Of a DNA stretch of 62,856 nt, positions 24,205 to 33,725 are shown piece after piece. Both the position numbers and the translations under genes were made by a program. Origin of the DNA: Anaerolineaceae bacterium (GTDB taxonomy: Bacteria; Chloroflexota; Anaerolineae; Anaerolineales; Anaerolineaceae); contig JADLFQ010000047.1 in assembly GCA_020845515.1 (NCBI GenBank), forward strand, positions 1-62,856, given 5' to 3'. Under the pieces are notes generated by a model that worked only from the letters and a program-made list of their open reading frames with translations, did no database searches and had not been told where the DNA came from. Every line of letters starts with the position of its first letter. Positions within the stretch are counted from its first letter, which is position 1.

Positions 24205-24558
24205 TCAGGCTGCCATGTGCTTTTCCAGGTATGCCTTAAGTACAATGGCATTATTGTGTTCGGTATCCCGGGCGGAGTAAAGCAGGGATACCTTGCCCCG
24301 TCTGGAAGCTTCAATTAAAGGCCTCCAGGCATCCGGGTTGTCATCCAGTTCAGCCTGATAACGGCGCTGGAACTCTTGCCATTTAGCCGGGTCGTGCCCA
24401 AACCAACGCCTTAACTCCGTGCTGGGGGCGGCTTCTTTTACCCATGCATCCATGATCAGATTCTCTTTTTTTATTCCGCGTGGCCATAGCCGTTCCACCA
24501 AGTAGCGTGCTCCATCGCCAGCGTCATAATCTTCATAAACTCGCTTTAAGCTCAACAT
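24205..24558 (-). CDS. DUF488 (YeaO-like) family protein
   Basis: A 117-residue protein of the DUF488/YeaO family: LKRVYEDYD at the N-terminus, RYLVERLWPRGI, TELRRWFGHDPAKWQEF and a VSLLYSARDTEHNNA segment are all characteristic. The biochemical role of the family is not established. A GTG at 24567 is possible, but ATG 24558 has an AAAGG site at proper distance. It lies between the glycosylase and trpS genes, probably in one transcript with both. Confidence 0.85.
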   Translation of the reverse strand: MLSLKRVYEDYDAGDGARYLVERLWPRGIKKENLIMDAWVKEAAPSTELRRWFGHDPAKWQEFQRRYQAELDDNPDAWRPLIEASRRGKVSLLYSARDTEHNNAIVLKAYLEKHMAA

Positions 24559-24569
24559 ATAGATCACCT

Positions 24570-25523
24570 TTAATCACATATAATTCCCTTTTCAAGCAGG
24601 CTCTTCAATAACAAATGAAAATAGATTAATCCGCCATATTTTTCCGAACCTGAGAGGGCACGATGTACCGCAAGGTAATCCATGCGTTCCGGGAGGCCAA
24701 GCCAGCGCTGCAAGTGGTTGCGAGCGCCAACATCGTCTCCTGGGAAGATGTGTGTTCGACCCAAGCCGCGCAGCAGAAAATATTCAGCAGTCCAGCGCCC
24801 GACCCCTTTTATTTCACACAATTGTTCAATTGCAGATTTATCCTCGAAGGTTTCAATCTCATCCAGGTTAATCTGCCGGTTGACGATCGCCTTGGATAAA
24901 TTGACCATGTAACGCCCTTTTTGATAACTGTATCCAATCTTGCGAAGTTCTTCAACATCTATATCTACCAGATCTTCCGGGCGAGGGAATGCGTGGAAGG
25001 TGCTTTCTTCTTGAAAAGCCGGGCCGTAAGCTTGCGACAACCGATTTAACAATCGAATTCCCACTGTAAGTGAAAGCTGTTGGCAGGTGATTGCATTGAG
25101 TAGAGCTTCGAAGGGGACAGGAAAGCGCGGTGGCTTTGAGCCACGGAACTGGTCAGCCAGGTCATTTAGATTTACACGACTCTCAGCAAACTGATAAAAT
25201 TCCTTTAAATCAACACGGATCCCCAGTAATCGTTCCAGAGACAGAGTGACTCGCGCTTCAACATCTGGCCCGGCTCCAGTGCCATTTAATAAGACTGCCA
25301 AGTGAGGCACCTCTGGTGGTCCAATCTGGGTGACCGTTACCTTGATTGGATTGTTCTCCAGAACTAAAATACGGTGATATGCTTTCCCATCCCAGCGATC
25401 AATCTGGTTGTCAGGGCGGCGGCGAAGTATCCAGACTGTATAATCGAGCCGGAAGGGTGGGATGGTTTCAAGTGTAAAGGTGTATTGTGCCAAACGATTG
25501 TATTCCTCAAAAACTAACCGCAT
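24570..25523 (-). CDS. DNA-3-methyladenine glycosylase (AlkA-like, HhH-GPD)
   Basis: A 317-residue base-excision-repair glycosylase. The C-terminal half has the HhH-GPD fold: ITCQQLSLTVG near residue 145, the helix-hairpin-helix LCEIKGVGRWTAEYFLLRG near 230, and the catalytic Asp in FPGDDVGARN near 258. The N-terminal ~110 residues form the AlkA-like beta domain. Enzymes of this group remove alkylated purines from DNA. No Fe-S Cys cluster is present, in line with AlkA rather than EndoIII. Confidence 0.88.
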   Translation of the reverse strand: MRLVFEEYNRLAQYTFTLETIPPFRLDYTVWILRRRPDNQIDRWDGKAYHRILVLENNPIKVTVTQIGPPEVPHLAVLLNGTGAGPDVEARVTLSLERLLGIRVDLKEFYQFAESRVNLNDLADQFRGSKPPRFPVPFEALLNAITCQQLSLTVGIRLLNRLSQAYGPAFQEESTFHAFPRPEDLVDIDVEELRKIGYSYQKGRYMVNLSKAIVNRQINLDEIETFEDKSAIEQLCEIKGVGRWTAEYFLLRGLGRTHIFPGDDVGARNHLQRWLGLPERMDYLAVHRALSGSEKYGGLIYFHLLLKSLLEKGIICD

Positions 25524-25579
25524 AATACGCGCTATTCATGATGCAAGCTTACTTTTCGCTCCGTATGATTCCCTGTCTT

Positions 25580-26056
25580 TTACCGATGCTCTGACTGATA
25601 AGAACCAGGCGGGGTTCGAAAGCTGATCGCTAGACGGTTCCAGGAGTTGATCGCGATCACCGCGAGCGTAAGATCCACCAATTCTTTTTCTGTGAAATGT
25701 CCTTTGACCTGATTGTAGGTCTCATCTGGAACTTGATCTTCACTGATTTTTGTAACAGCTTCAGTCCAGGCGAGCGCTGCCCGCTCACGCTCGCTGTAGA
25801 ATGGCGTCTCTCTCCAGGCGGTAACTCCATAAAGACGCTGCTCTGTTTCTCCGTGGGCACGTGCATCTTTGGTGTGCATATCAATACAGTAAGCACAGCC
25901 ATTGATCTGGGAAGCGCGTAATTTTACCAACTCTCTTAGCGCTGGCTCTAATCCTGTACTTTTAATGTATGCCTCAAGTTTGAGCAAACTCTCGATGCCT
26001 TCAGGTGCAATTTTAGAGTAAGCGATGCGTTGTTTTGTATGATGTTCGTTTTTCAT
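25580..26056 (-). CDS. AhpD-like carboxymuconolactone-decarboxylase-family peroxidase
   Basis: A 158-residue all-helical protein with the AhpD redox motif GCAYCIDMHTKDAR (CxxC, His) near residues 52-65, plus a family-typical ALAWTEAVTKIS segment. AhpD-like proteins use the CxxC pair to reduce peroxides or to relay electrons. Many relatives in selenium users have Sec here; this one has two ordinary Cys codons. The ATG at 26056 is preferred over GTG 26065 because of a GAGG site. A perfect inverted repeat lies just upstream. Confidence 0.85.
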   Translation of the reverse strand: MKNEHHTKQRIAYSKIAPEGIESLLKLEAYIKSTGLEPALRELVKLRASQINGCAYCIDMHTKDARAHGETEQRLYGVTAWRETPFYSERERAALAWTEAVTKISEDQVPDETYNQVKGHFTEKELVDLTLAVIAINSWNRLAISFRTPPGSYQSEHR

Positions 26057-26065
26057 TCCAACCAC

Positions 26066-26414
26066 CTCATACTGTCCGGTTCTGTCAACCGGTACTGAAA
26101 TCCTTTGTGTCGTAAATCACCTATGCATATTTCCCTCAAACAAATGAAGATTGAAGAAAATGTTTGTTGGGTGGTATTGCTTTCATTGGTCATTATACGT
26201 AATTGACATCCAGCATATAACCACCGAATTGCGTATTTCACCTACTCACTTTAGTTGACTGCATGCAGCGCCGGCAGAGAAATATTGTTCGCTCTGTTAA
26301 CTTAAAACAAGCCCCCAATTTATGAATTGGATATATAATTGTGGATGCTAGAACAATTTTGAAGATATAACTGCAAGAAGAGAAAATAGCTTTCCAAGTT
26401 TTCAAGGTTTCTAT
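26066..26414. other. Intergenic region between the divergent ahpD-like and fhs genes
   Basis: About 350 bases with no credible gene. It should hold two divergent promoters. On the ahpD side a TATAAT (minus strand, about 26197-26202) and the inverted repeat at 26076-26092 are visible. The fhs promoter is listed separately. The middle part is AT-rich without further recognisable signals. Confidence 0.5.
26076..26092. promoter_or_regulatory. Perfect inverted repeat upstream of the ahpD-like gene (possible operator)
   Basis: CCGGTT-CTGTC-AACCGG: six-base arms and a five-base spacer, about 20 bases before the ahpD-like start codon. The placement between promoter and start suits a repressor site. 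A short RNA hairpin is the other reading. Confidence 0.4.
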
Positions 26415-26442
26415 TTGACAATTGATTTGAGAAATTTATAAT
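26415..26442 (+). promoter_or_regulatory. Sigma-70-type promoter of fhs
   Basis: A perfect TTGACA at 26415-26420 and a perfect TATAAT at 26437-26442 with a 16-base spacer, the best consensus promoter in the window. An AAGGAG ribosome site follows nine bases before the fhs ATG. Confidence 0.85.
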
Positions 26443-26469
26443 CCTATTTACTTAAAAGGAGTACTTTCT

Positions 26470-28398
26470 ATGTGTGCTGACAAAGCAGAAGTTTCTCGAC
26501 GTCCCTTTACCCCGATTAAATTGAAATTGAAATCCCCTGTTCCTAGCGATATTGAAATTACACAAGAATCCGATCTCAAGCCCATTGTTCAGATTGCAGA
26601 AGAATTAGGTATTCTTCCGGAAGAATTGGAGTTGTACGGCCCTTATAAGGCTAAAGTAAAGCTTGAAATTCTCGAAAGACTTAAAAATGTCCCTAATGGA
26701 AAATATATTGATGTAACTGCAATTACTCCCACACCTTTGGGTGAGGGCAAATCAACCACCATGGTTGGTTTAAGCCAGGCATTGGGGGCGCACTTGGGCC
26801 GCCGTGTGATTACCTGCATCCGGCAGCCGAGTCAAGGCCCTACTTTTGGGATTAAAGGCGGAGCTGCGGGCGGCGGCTTTAGCCAGGTCATTCCAATGGA
26901 AGATTTCAACCTGCACCTTACCGGCGACATTCACGCTATCTCTGCCGCAAATAACTTGCTTGCCGCAGCCATTGATGTGCGTATGCTCCATGAAAAAGAT
27001 GCCACTGACGAGCAACTCTTTGATCGCATGGTGCCCAAGGACAAGAAAGGCAAGCGTCATTTTGGGCGCGGCATGTTGGGACGGCTGAAACGATTGGGGA
27101 TTAATAAAACCGATCCTGACGACCTGACCCCCGAAGAGCGACGGAAGATGTTCCGCATGGATATTGATCCCGACACGATCACTTGGAAACGCGTCGTTGA
27201 TACCAGCGATCGGATGCTGCGCGAGATTACCATTGGTAAAGGGGAGGCAGAAAAAGGGAACGAGCGTGAGACTGGATTTGATATCTCGGTCGCCAGTGAA
27301 ATAATGGCTATCCTCGCTTTAACGACAAGCCTGCCAGACATGCGGGAACGGTTTGAGCGGATCGTTATTGGCTTGAACAAGGATGGTGGAGCTGTAACAG
27401 CAGGAGATCTTGGGGTTGCGGGCGCGATGACCGTATTGATGAAAGACGCCATTAAACCCACACTCATGCAAACCCTGGAAGGCACAGCTGTATTTGTTCA
27501 TGCAGGCCCGTTTGCAAATATTGCCCATGGTAACAGTTCGATCGTTGCAGATCTGATCGGTCTAAAACTGGCTGATTATGTGGTTACTGAATCGGGTTTT
27601 GGCGCGGATATGGGAATGGAGAAGTTCTTCGATATCAAATGCCGCTATTCCAACCTGCTTCCTAATGCTGTCGTGCTTGTAGCTACCGTGCGCGCGCTTA
27701 AAATGCACGGCGGCGGACCTAAGGTGACAGCAGGCAAACCACTGGCACATGAGTACACCAGTGAAAACCTGGAACTCCTGCGCAACGGTGTAGGAAATTT
27801 GGTTCACCATATCAAAACTGCCAGAAAATATGGCATCCCTGTGGTTGTTGCCGTCAATAAGTTCCCGACGGATACTGAGGCGGAACTGGAACTAATTCGC
27901 AAAGCTGCCATTGAAGAAGGTGGCGCAGTGGATGCTGTGGTAGCCCGACACTATGAGATTGGCGGAGAGGGCGCTATTGAGCTTGGAAAAGCGGTTGAGA
28001 AGGCAGCAAACATGCCGCAGAACTTCCAGTTTCTCTATCCATTGGACTGGCCGATCAAGAAAAAGATCGAAACGATTGCCATGGAAGTATATGGAGCTGA
28101 TGGTGTTGACTATTCGCCAGAGGCAGAGGAACAGATTGCCGAATATACGCGCCTTGGTTTTGACAAACTCCCAATCTGCATGGCAAAAACACACTTGAGT
28201 ATAAGCCACGACCCACTCCTAAAGGGGGTGCCGACCGGCTTCCGGGTGCCGATTCGTTCTGTGCGCGCCTCCATAGGTGCTGGCTTTATCTACCCATTGT
28301 TGGGCACAATGGCAACCATGCCCGGTTTGCCCACCCGTCCCGGGTTCTTTGATATTGATATTGATATGGAGACCGGTAAGATTTTAGGTCTGTCATAA
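26470..28398 (+). CDS. fhs: Formate-tetrahydrofolate ligase
   Basis: A 642-residue synthetase that makes 10-formyl-THF from formate, THF and ATP. The P-loop [12 protein letters not shown] is near residue 80, followed by [19 protein letters not shown], both diagnostic. It is longer than the ~555-residue form common in bacteria, with a longer N-terminus and an insert like that of the C1-THF-synthase type. The strong consensus promoter implies heavy expression, as in organisms that run formate or acetogenic-type one-carbon flux. It is single-gene: a terminator follows 22 bases after the stop. Confidence 0.95.
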   Translation: MCADKAEVSRRPFTPIKLKLKSPVPSDIEITQESDLKPIVQIAEELGILPEELELYGPYKAKVKLEILERLKNVPNGKYIDVTAITPTPLGEGKSTTMVGLSQALGAHLGRRVITCIRQPSQGPTFGIKGGAAGGGFSQVIPMEDFNLHLTGDIHAISAANNLLAAAIDVRMLHEKDATDEQLFDRMVPKDKKGKRHFGRGMLGRLKRLGINKTDPDDLTPEERRKMFRMDIDPDTITWKRVVDTSDRMLREITIGKGEAEKGNERETGFDISVASEIMAILALTTSLPDMRERFERIVIGLNKDGGAVTAGDLGVAGAMTVLMKDAIKPTLMQTLEGTAVFVHAGPFANIAHGNSSIVADLIGLKLADYVVTESGFGADMGMEKFFDIKCRYSNLLPNAVVLVATVRALKMHGGGPKVTAGKPLAHEYTSENLELLRNGVGNLVHHIKTARKYGIPVVVAVNKFPTDTEAELELIRKAAIEEGGAVDAVVARHYEIGGEGAIELGKAVEKAANMPQNFQFLYPLDWPIKKKIETIAMEVYGADGVDYSPEAEEQIAEYTRLGFDKLPICMAKTHLSISHDPLLKGVPTGFRVPIRSVRASIGAGFIYPLLGTMATMPGLPTRPGFFDIDIDMETGKILGLS

Positions 28399-28420
28399 CA
28401 TTCTTGCGTTCTGCAGTACA

Positions 28421-28456
28421 AACCTGGCGCAGTTGCTTGCTGCGCCAGGTTTTTTT
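28421..28456 (+). terminator. Terminator of fhs
   Basis: CCTGGCGCAG (28423-28432) pairs perfectly with CTGCGCCAGG (28440-28449) around a seven-base loop, followed by TTTTTTT. Confidence 0.95.
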
Positions 28457-28509
28457 ACCCCTGGCATGCGGTAAAATTGGAACTTATCCAAAGCCTCGAA
28501 AGGATTGGT

Positions 28510-29301
28510 ATGTTTGTTTTCTTTTCAAAATTCTTGCCGTTGTTGGTTTATCCAATGGGGTTGGCTTGCATCTTATTGGCGCTGGCGTTGGCCTCAAGAA
28601 AAGAAGGGCGGCAACGGCTGGCGATATTCCTGGCACTGGCTGTCCTATTTCTCAGTGGGAATCGCTGGATCTCGATGAGTGCGGTACGCTCACTGGAGTG
28701 GCAGTACCTGCCTCCGGAAAATTCTGCCTCAGCGGATGCGATTGTCATTCTCGGCGGCGGCACGGATGCACCGGATTTTCCCCGCCCGATGGTAGATCTG
28801 ACATCTGCCGGGGACCGGGTTCTGTATGGCGGGCTTCTTTACAAGGAAGGGAAAGCACCTTTGATTCTTTTGAGCGGCGGCAATATTGCCTGGCTTGGGG
28901 CAAAAGGAAACACCCCTGCGGAACAGATGGCAGAAATTCTGGATCTGCTGGAAATTCCGCATGATCACGTTTTGCTGCAAACACGTTCTCAAAATACGTA
29001 TGAAGATGCTTTGTATAGCGGTGAGATGTTAAAAGAGAAAGGTATTACGCGCATCTTTTTGGTGACTTCTGCTTTGCACATGCCCCGCTCGGTAAGATTG
29101 TTTACGAAACAAGGGCTGGAGGTCATACCAGCCCCCACAGATTATCGGGTGACGCAAGCTGTTTGGGAGGATCTAAAAAACCCTTCTTTAGAATTCTTAA
29201 TAATCAACTCCCTGCCGAATATCTCTAATGCAGGGGCACTGACCAGTGCCTTAAAAGAATATCTCGGAATGATTATTTATCACTGGCGCGGGTGGATATA
29301 G
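28510..29301 (+). CDS. YdcF/SanA-like membrane protein (DUF218)
   Basis: A 263-residue protein with two N-terminal transmembrane helices (residues ~5-30 and 38-58) and a DUF218 domain. Family motifs are AIVILGGG near 78, ILLSGG near 118, SQNTYEDALYS near 160 and FLVTSALHMPRSV near 182. DUF218 proteins (YdcF, ElyC, SanA) act at the envelope, but their reaction is unclear. The frame is open from a TTG at 28477, but ATG 28510 with AAAGGA six bases upstream is better. Its 3' end faces the DinG-like gene. Confidence 0.82.
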   Translation: MFVFFSKFLPLLVYPMGLACILLALALASRKEGRQRLAIFLALAVLFLSGNRWISMSAVRSLEWQYLPPENSASADAIVILGGGTDAPDFPRPMVDLTSAGDRVLYGGLLYKEGKAPLILLSGGNIAWLGAKGNTPAEQMAEILDLLEIPHDHVLLQTRSQNTYEDALYSGEMLKEKGITRIFLVTSALHMPRSVRLFTKQGLEVIPAPTDYRVTQAVWEDLKNPSLEFLIINSLPNISNAGALTSALKEYLGMIIYHWRGWI

Positions 29302-29355
29302 GCCTAGAGGAATCTCTCCTGGGCCATTGTGAACATTGATTTGGCTTGCGAGGAT

Positions 29356-32145
29356 TTAGAGGTTCAACCAGCGAGCCGCGGTTGCCGGCAAGTCGTGCAT
29401 GGAGGCAATGCGTACGCTGCAAGTTGGCAGCGATTGCAAAAAGAATTTCCCATATCGTTTTGAGAGAATGCGTTTATCCAAGATTACCACGACGCCTCGA
29501 TCATATTGTGTGCGAATCAGTCTGCCAAACCCCTGGCGAAAACGAAGGATTGCTTCAGGCAAGTGGTATTCGTTAAATGGATCTTCAAACATTTCTGACC
29601 GTGCAGCAACGATGGGGTCGCTGGGAACATCGAAAGGAAGTTTGACAATTGTAAGGATGGAGAGAGCATCTCCGGGAATATCAACGCCTTCCCAGAAGGC
29701 ACGGGTTCCCAAAAGTATCGCCTGGTCTGCCATGCGAAAGGTTTCCAGAAGCGCGTTGGAGGAAGCGCCTTCGCCTTGCTCGTAAACCATAATACCAGCA
29801 TCCGCGAGGACAGGGCTGATCGTTTGAGATGTCCTTCTGAGTTGTGCATACGACGTAAACAGCGCCAGAAGACGACCGCCGGTTGCTTTGCTTAACTTGA
29901 TGAGAGTATTTTCTACACTCCTCTGGAAGTTCTGACTGTCTCCAGGCTCAGGAATATCGTTGATAAGGTAAAGCAAGGCTGAGCTTTCGTAGTCAAATGG
30001 TGAACCCACGACGTATTCGTCGGCTTCATCCGCATATAAGCGCTCACGCAGATAATCAAAGCGATCATTGGTGGTCAGGGTTGCCGAGGTGAGAACAATG
30101 CTTGCTTTTTCGTGCCACAGGAATTCTTCCATTAATGGGCCAATTTGCAGCGGGGCGATCTGCAAAGCCAGGTAGCTGGAATTTGGCTGGATTTCAATCC
30201 AATAAACATACTCGTTAGAAGGTTTGCTGACCAGCGCGGAAATGCTGGCTTCAATTTCTGAGAAGCGCCGGTAAGACGTGCCTAGATTTGCATGGACGTC
30301 TTCAAGCTGTTCCGGAATGGAGTCGCCCATATCGCCTATGGTTTTGTAAATCTGGGAAAGCAGATTTAATAAATACTTTAGGGTCTCACCGGCCCCATCC
30401 CAGACGATCTCCACCTGTTCCCAGGAGGGAGTTGTACGAGTCGCAGGGAGAATTCGTTCTTGCTGCCCGTAGCCACTGATTGCCTGCCCCTCTCTCTGGT
30501 CCAATAAAAACTCCTGAACTCCAAGAAAAAATTGCTTAAAGTCATGCTCAAGACGAAATGCCAGATCTGTCGCACGCTGGACGGCCTGGTGAAATAGCGC
30601 GAAGTCTGATGGATTGGCTACGGCTTTCACTTCGAGGAGTAGTCTGCCCAGAACTCCACTGCTTGTTCCTCCTAATTCCCGCAGCAAACGAGTAATATCC
30701 CCTTGCGTGACATGGAAACTTAAAGCATTGGTTGTGGCTTCCTCGAGATGGTGCGCTTCATCTACGATCAGATAGTTATAGTCCGGCAGGATCCTGCTCC
30801 CGGCGGCGATGTCTGCCAACAGCAAGGCGTGGTTTACGATGATCAGATGGGCGTTTTGGGCGGTTTGGTGTGCCAGAAAAAAGGGGCAAGTTCCTTCCAT
30901 GCGGCCGAGACAAGCTTCGGGTTTGCAGCCTTCATCCTCAGCAGAGAGGCGAAGCCATAAATCTCTTTCGACCGGGCCATTCAAATTGATTTCCGTGCGA
31001 TCTCCACTGCCACCCTCCCAAAGCCATACCATAACCTTCGCTACCAATCGCATTTCTTCAGGCGTTTGAGGGCCGCGTTGCCTTAATTTATCAAGTTTGC
31101 GTGGGCAGAGATAGTTCGAGCGGCCTTTTAGCAGTGCTGCGCGCAAGTCCAAGCCAAGGGCTGCTTTCATATCGGGAATGTCTTTGTTGATCAGTTGATC
31201 CTGCAGGTTTATTGTGTTCGTGGAAATCACAACGCGGTGCTGATTTTGGATTGCCCAAAGCCCCGCTGGGACCAAATAGGCAAGAGATTTCCCCGTTCCT
31301 GTGCCGGCTTCAACCATCAGGTGCTGGGAGGTGGAAAAAGCATTTCCGACTGCCCGGAGCATATCTACTTGTTGCGGGCGGTGTTCATAGCTTTCAAAAT
31401 AACGGGAGAAAGGCCCGCCAAATTCGAGAAGAGAAGCAGCCTCCTCAACATCCAGGGGGAGCGGGGGCTCCACTGGTGAGAGGGGGGGGCCGAGCTTTTG
31501 ATCTTCTTTCACCTTGGGAACCAAATTCAACTTTCTGAGATGGGCATCTGGGTTGCGAATTTGTTCCCTGCTTGCATGGTCGAACACCCAAAAGCCCCCC
31601 CAATTGAGGGGTTCACTCAGACGAAGAATTTCTTCAACAAGACTGGGCGGCAATCCAAGCGCTTTTTCGTATAGCCTTAGGAAAACGGCGTGCGTTACGC
31701 GAGCGTCATCCAATGCTCGATGGGTGGCCGGGAGCAAAATGCCCAATTGTTGGCCGAGTGCATTCAGATTGTACCGGCTGGCTGAAGGCAATAAGACTGA
31801 TGCGAGTTCGTAAGTATCCAAGACCTCATTGATGGAAAAAAGCTGATACTTTTGTAAGAACGATAAATCGAATTGCACGTTGTGGCCTAAAATCGGCAGG
31901 TCTCCAACGAATTCTGCGAAGTCATCCAGGACTGCGCGGATTGGAGGGGCATTTCGAACCATCTCGTTCGTGATCCCTGTCAATTGGGTAATAAATTGGG
32001 GGATTGCGCGGTTTGGGTTGATCAGTGTGGACCACTCTGCTTCAACCCGGCTGCCGTTGAAACGTACGGCGCCGATTTCAATGATCGAATCGCTCTCTTG
32101 GGAAAGGCCGGTTGTTTCCAAATCTAATGCCACCATTGATTGCAT
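29356..32145 (-). CDS. dinG: Exonuclease-DinG helicase fusion
   Basis: A 929-residue fusion. The N-terminal DEDD exonuclease domain (residues ~1-170) has VALDLETTGL and HNVQFDLSFL; the rest is an XPD/DinG-type superfamily 2 helicase with Walker A EAGTGTGKSLAYLVP, DEAH box LIVDEAHHLEE and motif VI RFRQGFGRLIRT. Four Cys (NYLCPRK, EGCKPEAC, GTCPF) could hold an Fe-S cluster. Such fusions are found in Gram-positive-type lineages and probably unwind and degrade DNA or RNA-DNA hybrids in repair. The frame reaches 32244, but conserved sequence begins at ATG 32145, right after a promoter. Confidence 0.88.
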   Translation of the reverse strand: MQSMVALDLETTGLSQESDSIIEIGAVRFNGSRVEAEWSTLINPNRAIPQFITQLTGITNEMVRNAPPIRAVLDDFAEFVGDLPILGHNVQFDLSFLQKYQLFSINEVLDTYELASVLLPSASRYNLNALGQQLGILLPATHRALDDARVTHAVFLRLYEKALGLPPSLVEEILRLSEPLNWGGFWVFDHASREQIRNPDAHLRKLNLVPKVKEDQKLGPPLSPVEPPLPLDVEEAASLLEFGGPFSRYFESYEHRPQQVDMLRAVGNAFSTSQHLMVEAGTGTGKSLAYLVPAGLWAIQNQHRVVISTNTINLQDQLINKDIPDMKAALGLDLRAALLKGRSNYLCPRKLDKLRQRGPQTPEEMRLVAKVMVWLWEGGSGDRTEINLNGPVERDLWLRLSAEDEGCKPEACLGRMEGTCPFFLAHQTAQNAHLIIVNHALLLADIAAGSRILPDYNYLIVDEAHHLEEATTNALSFHVTQGDITRLLRELGGTSSGVLGRLLLEVKAVANPSDFALFHQAVQRATDLAFRLEHDFKQFFLGVQEFLLDQREGQAISGYGQQERILPATRTTPSWEQVEIVWDGAGETLKYLLNLLSQIYKTIGDMGDSIPEQLEDVHANLGTSYRRFSEIEASISALVSKPSNEYVYWIEIQPNSSYLALQIAPLQIGPLMEEFLWHEKASIVLTSATLTTNDRFDYLRERLYADEADEYVVGSPFDYESSALLYLINDIPEPGDSQNFQRSVENTLIKLSKATGGRLLALFTSYAQLRRTSQTISPVLADAGIMVYEQGEGASSNALLETFRMADQAILLGTRAFWEGVDIPGDALSILTIVKLPFDVPSDPIVAARSEMFEDPFNEYHLPEAILRFRQGFGRLIRTQYDRGVVVILDKRILSKRYGKFFLQSLPTCSVRIASMHDLPATAARWLNL

Positions 32146-32152
32146 GGGTTCG

Positions 32153-32161
32153 ATTATACCA
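32153..32161 (-). promoter_or_regulatory. Extended -10 promoter giving a probably leaderless dinG transcript
   Basis: TGGTATAAT reads on the minus strand from 32161 to 32153. The ATG of the exonuclease-helicase begins only seven bases later (32145), where transcription should start. No ribosome site fits between, so the mRNA is probably leaderless. Confidence 0.5.
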
Positions 32162-32278
32162 TTCGCATTACCATTACCTTTAAATCTTAAAAAAAGCCAA
32201 AAAGGTGGTGCGTAACGATCTCTCGTGATATAGTTAATTTGCATCGTAAATGTTCATTGAACTGTACATCGAGGATAG

Positions 32279-32656
32279 ATGCTCATGAAGACTCGCATTT
32301 TGGTAATTGACGACGACCTGATTATTCGTCGTCTGTTTACTTTGTATTTACAAAAACGCGGCTTTCTCATTACGAGTGTTGCTTCTGTGGAAGAAGGATT
32401 GGAAGTTTTAAGAGACAGCCCGATTGACGTCATTACCTGCGATGTAATGATGCCGGGGAAGAATGGTTATGATTTTTTAAAAATCGTAAACTCCGACCCT
32501 CGGCTTTGCCAAATCCCTGTAATCATCTTGTCCGCCACCGGATTGCAAAATGAAGCAATCCTTTTGGAAGAGTTTAAAGCAACCAAAGTAGTTTCCAAGC
32601 CATGCATGCCGCAGGAACTGGAAGCTGTTATTTTGGAGTTAACAAAAGATAAATAG
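32279..32656 (+). CDS. Stand-alone response-regulator receiver protein
   Basis: A 125-residue CheY-like receiver with all switch residues: DDD (~11-13), D56 in ITCDVMMPGKNG, Ser/Thr in VIILSATG and Lys in VVSKPCMP. No output domain, so it acts through protein contacts or as a phosphate relay. A GAGGATAG site precedes ATG 32279; a second ATG at 32285 is possible. No kinase is adjacent. It is a single-gene unit ended by a strong terminator. Confidence 0.85.
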   Translation: MLMKTRILVIDDDLIIRRLFTLYLQKRGFLITSVASVEEGLEVLRDSPIDVITCDVMMPGKNGYDFLKIVNSDPRLCQIPVIILSATGLQNEAILLEEFKATKVVSKPCMPQELEAVILELTKDK

Positions 32657-32665
32657 GAGAATAAA

Positions 32666-32702
32666 AAAAACCCGCCGTACGTTGATTGCACGGCGGGTTT
32701 TT
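32666..32702. terminator. Bidirectional terminator between convergent genes
   Basis: AAAACCCGCCGT pairs with ACGGCGGGTTTT around an eleven-base loop, with T-runs on both strands. It serves the receiver gene on the plus strand and the DUF4349 gene on the minus strand. Confidence 0.93.
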
Positions 32703-32705
32703 GCT

Positions 32706-33665
32706 TTATGCGCCTTCTTTGGGAGGCGTATTTTGCTGTTTTAATAATTTCCTTTTAAGCCACCAACGACGCGCTGCTCGAATAATCAGCCAGCCAGGGA
32801 TCCCAACCAGGATTCCAACCGGCAAACAAAAGATAACGATCCATATAACCGCATTCGCCAGGAATTTGAGAGTATCAATCAGAGCTTGAAGTGCATCTCT
32901 GGCAATACCTGCAGGCTGCCAACCGCCAATGGTAAGGGGTTTTACCGACTCTTGTGATTGTAAATAAACACGCAGGGCAGAAAGTTGTGAGGCTTCATCA
33001 AAGTATTTGATTTGACCTTTAATGACCTCTATCTGTTCCTGTACACGCGTTAGTTCAGAATAGACATTGAGGACATCTTCCGTCTTTGTTGCCGATTCCA
33101 TAATTCTTTCAAGTTGGGCTTCTGCATTCTGTAAGTTTTTCAACCTTGATTGTAAGTCGGTGTATTCTTTTGTTACGTCCTGCCCGCTGACATTTTCTGA
33201 AAGAATGTCTTTAGAGGGATCGGATACCAGGTCTTTGATCGAATCCATGGCTTCTTCCAGCCTGTCTGCGGGAATTCTTACGGTTATATCAGCAACGGGG
33301 ACCTCTATGCCTTCGTCTGTATTGGTTTTATAAACCTGAGAAGAGACGATAAACCCTCCCATTGTCTCTGCCATTAATCCAATGGAAGCCATTGAATCTG
33401 CGGGGTCTTTGACAACAATAGAGAGGTCAGCATTTTTTATAACGATTCTCTTGACGCTGTTTCCGCTTGCGGAGATGTCACTGAATGAAGTCCCTTCTTC
33501 CATGGATGCCATAGGCATGCTTGTTGTTTGCGGGGCTAACATTGGAACTTGTCCCCTGCTTTCTGCATAGTCCGGGTAGGGAGCAGATGCCTTGGGCGCA
33601 CATCCTGCAATGAGCATGGCTGTAATGGGTAGAATTATTAATAGAAAAACAATGTTTTTTTTCAT
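32706..33665 (-). CDS. DUF4349 lipoprotein
   Basis: A 319-residue lipoprotein (lipobox LIAGC, C22) with a DUF4349 domain: VIKNADLSIVVKDP near 75, GGFIVSSQVY near 103, an EYTDLQSRLKNLQNAEAQLE coiled coil near 165-185, and one C-terminal transmembrane helix (~262-290) followed by a basic tail. The domain therefore sits outside the membrane, anchored at both ends. The family is common in Gram-positive-type bacteria but has no assigned role. It ends at the shared terminator. Confidence 0.82.
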   Translation of the reverse strand: MKKNIVFLLIILPITAMLIAGCAPKASAPYPDYAESRGQVPMLAPQTTSMPMASMEEGTSFSDISASGNSVKRIVIKNADLSIVVKDPADSMASIGLMAETMGGFIVSSQVYKTNTDEGIEVPVADITVRIPADRLEEAMDSIKDLVSDPSKDILSENVSGQDVTKEYTDLQSRLKNLQNAEAQLERIMESATKTEDVLNVYSELTRVQEQIEVIKGQIKYFDEASQLSALRVYLQSQESVKPLTIGGWQPAGIARDALQALIDTLKFLANAVIWIVIFCLPVGILVGIPGWLIIRAARRWWLKRKLLKQQNTPPKEGA

Positions 33666-33725
33666 GCTCTCCTCCTTCAGAGATTTTCCTTGGCTATAAG
33701 ACGATTCTTGAATTTAAAAGTTCCC

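Noticed and set aside
25580..26056. AhpD-like protein as a second selenoprotein
   Set aside because: Both CxxC codons encode Cys and the frame has no internal TGA.
26053..26241. 62-codon minus-strand frame ahead of the ahpD-like gene
   Set aside because: It covers the promoter region and the inverted repeat, and overlaps the true start; no ribosome site.
28404..28964. 186-codon frame on the plus strand overlapping the YdcF-like gene
   Set aside because: It is a shadow frame: it starts before the fhs terminator, crosses it, and the DUF218 motifs are in the other frame.
31514..32215. Plus-strand frames opposite the DEDD exonuclease domain
   Set aside because: Antisense shadows of conserved exonuclease motifs.
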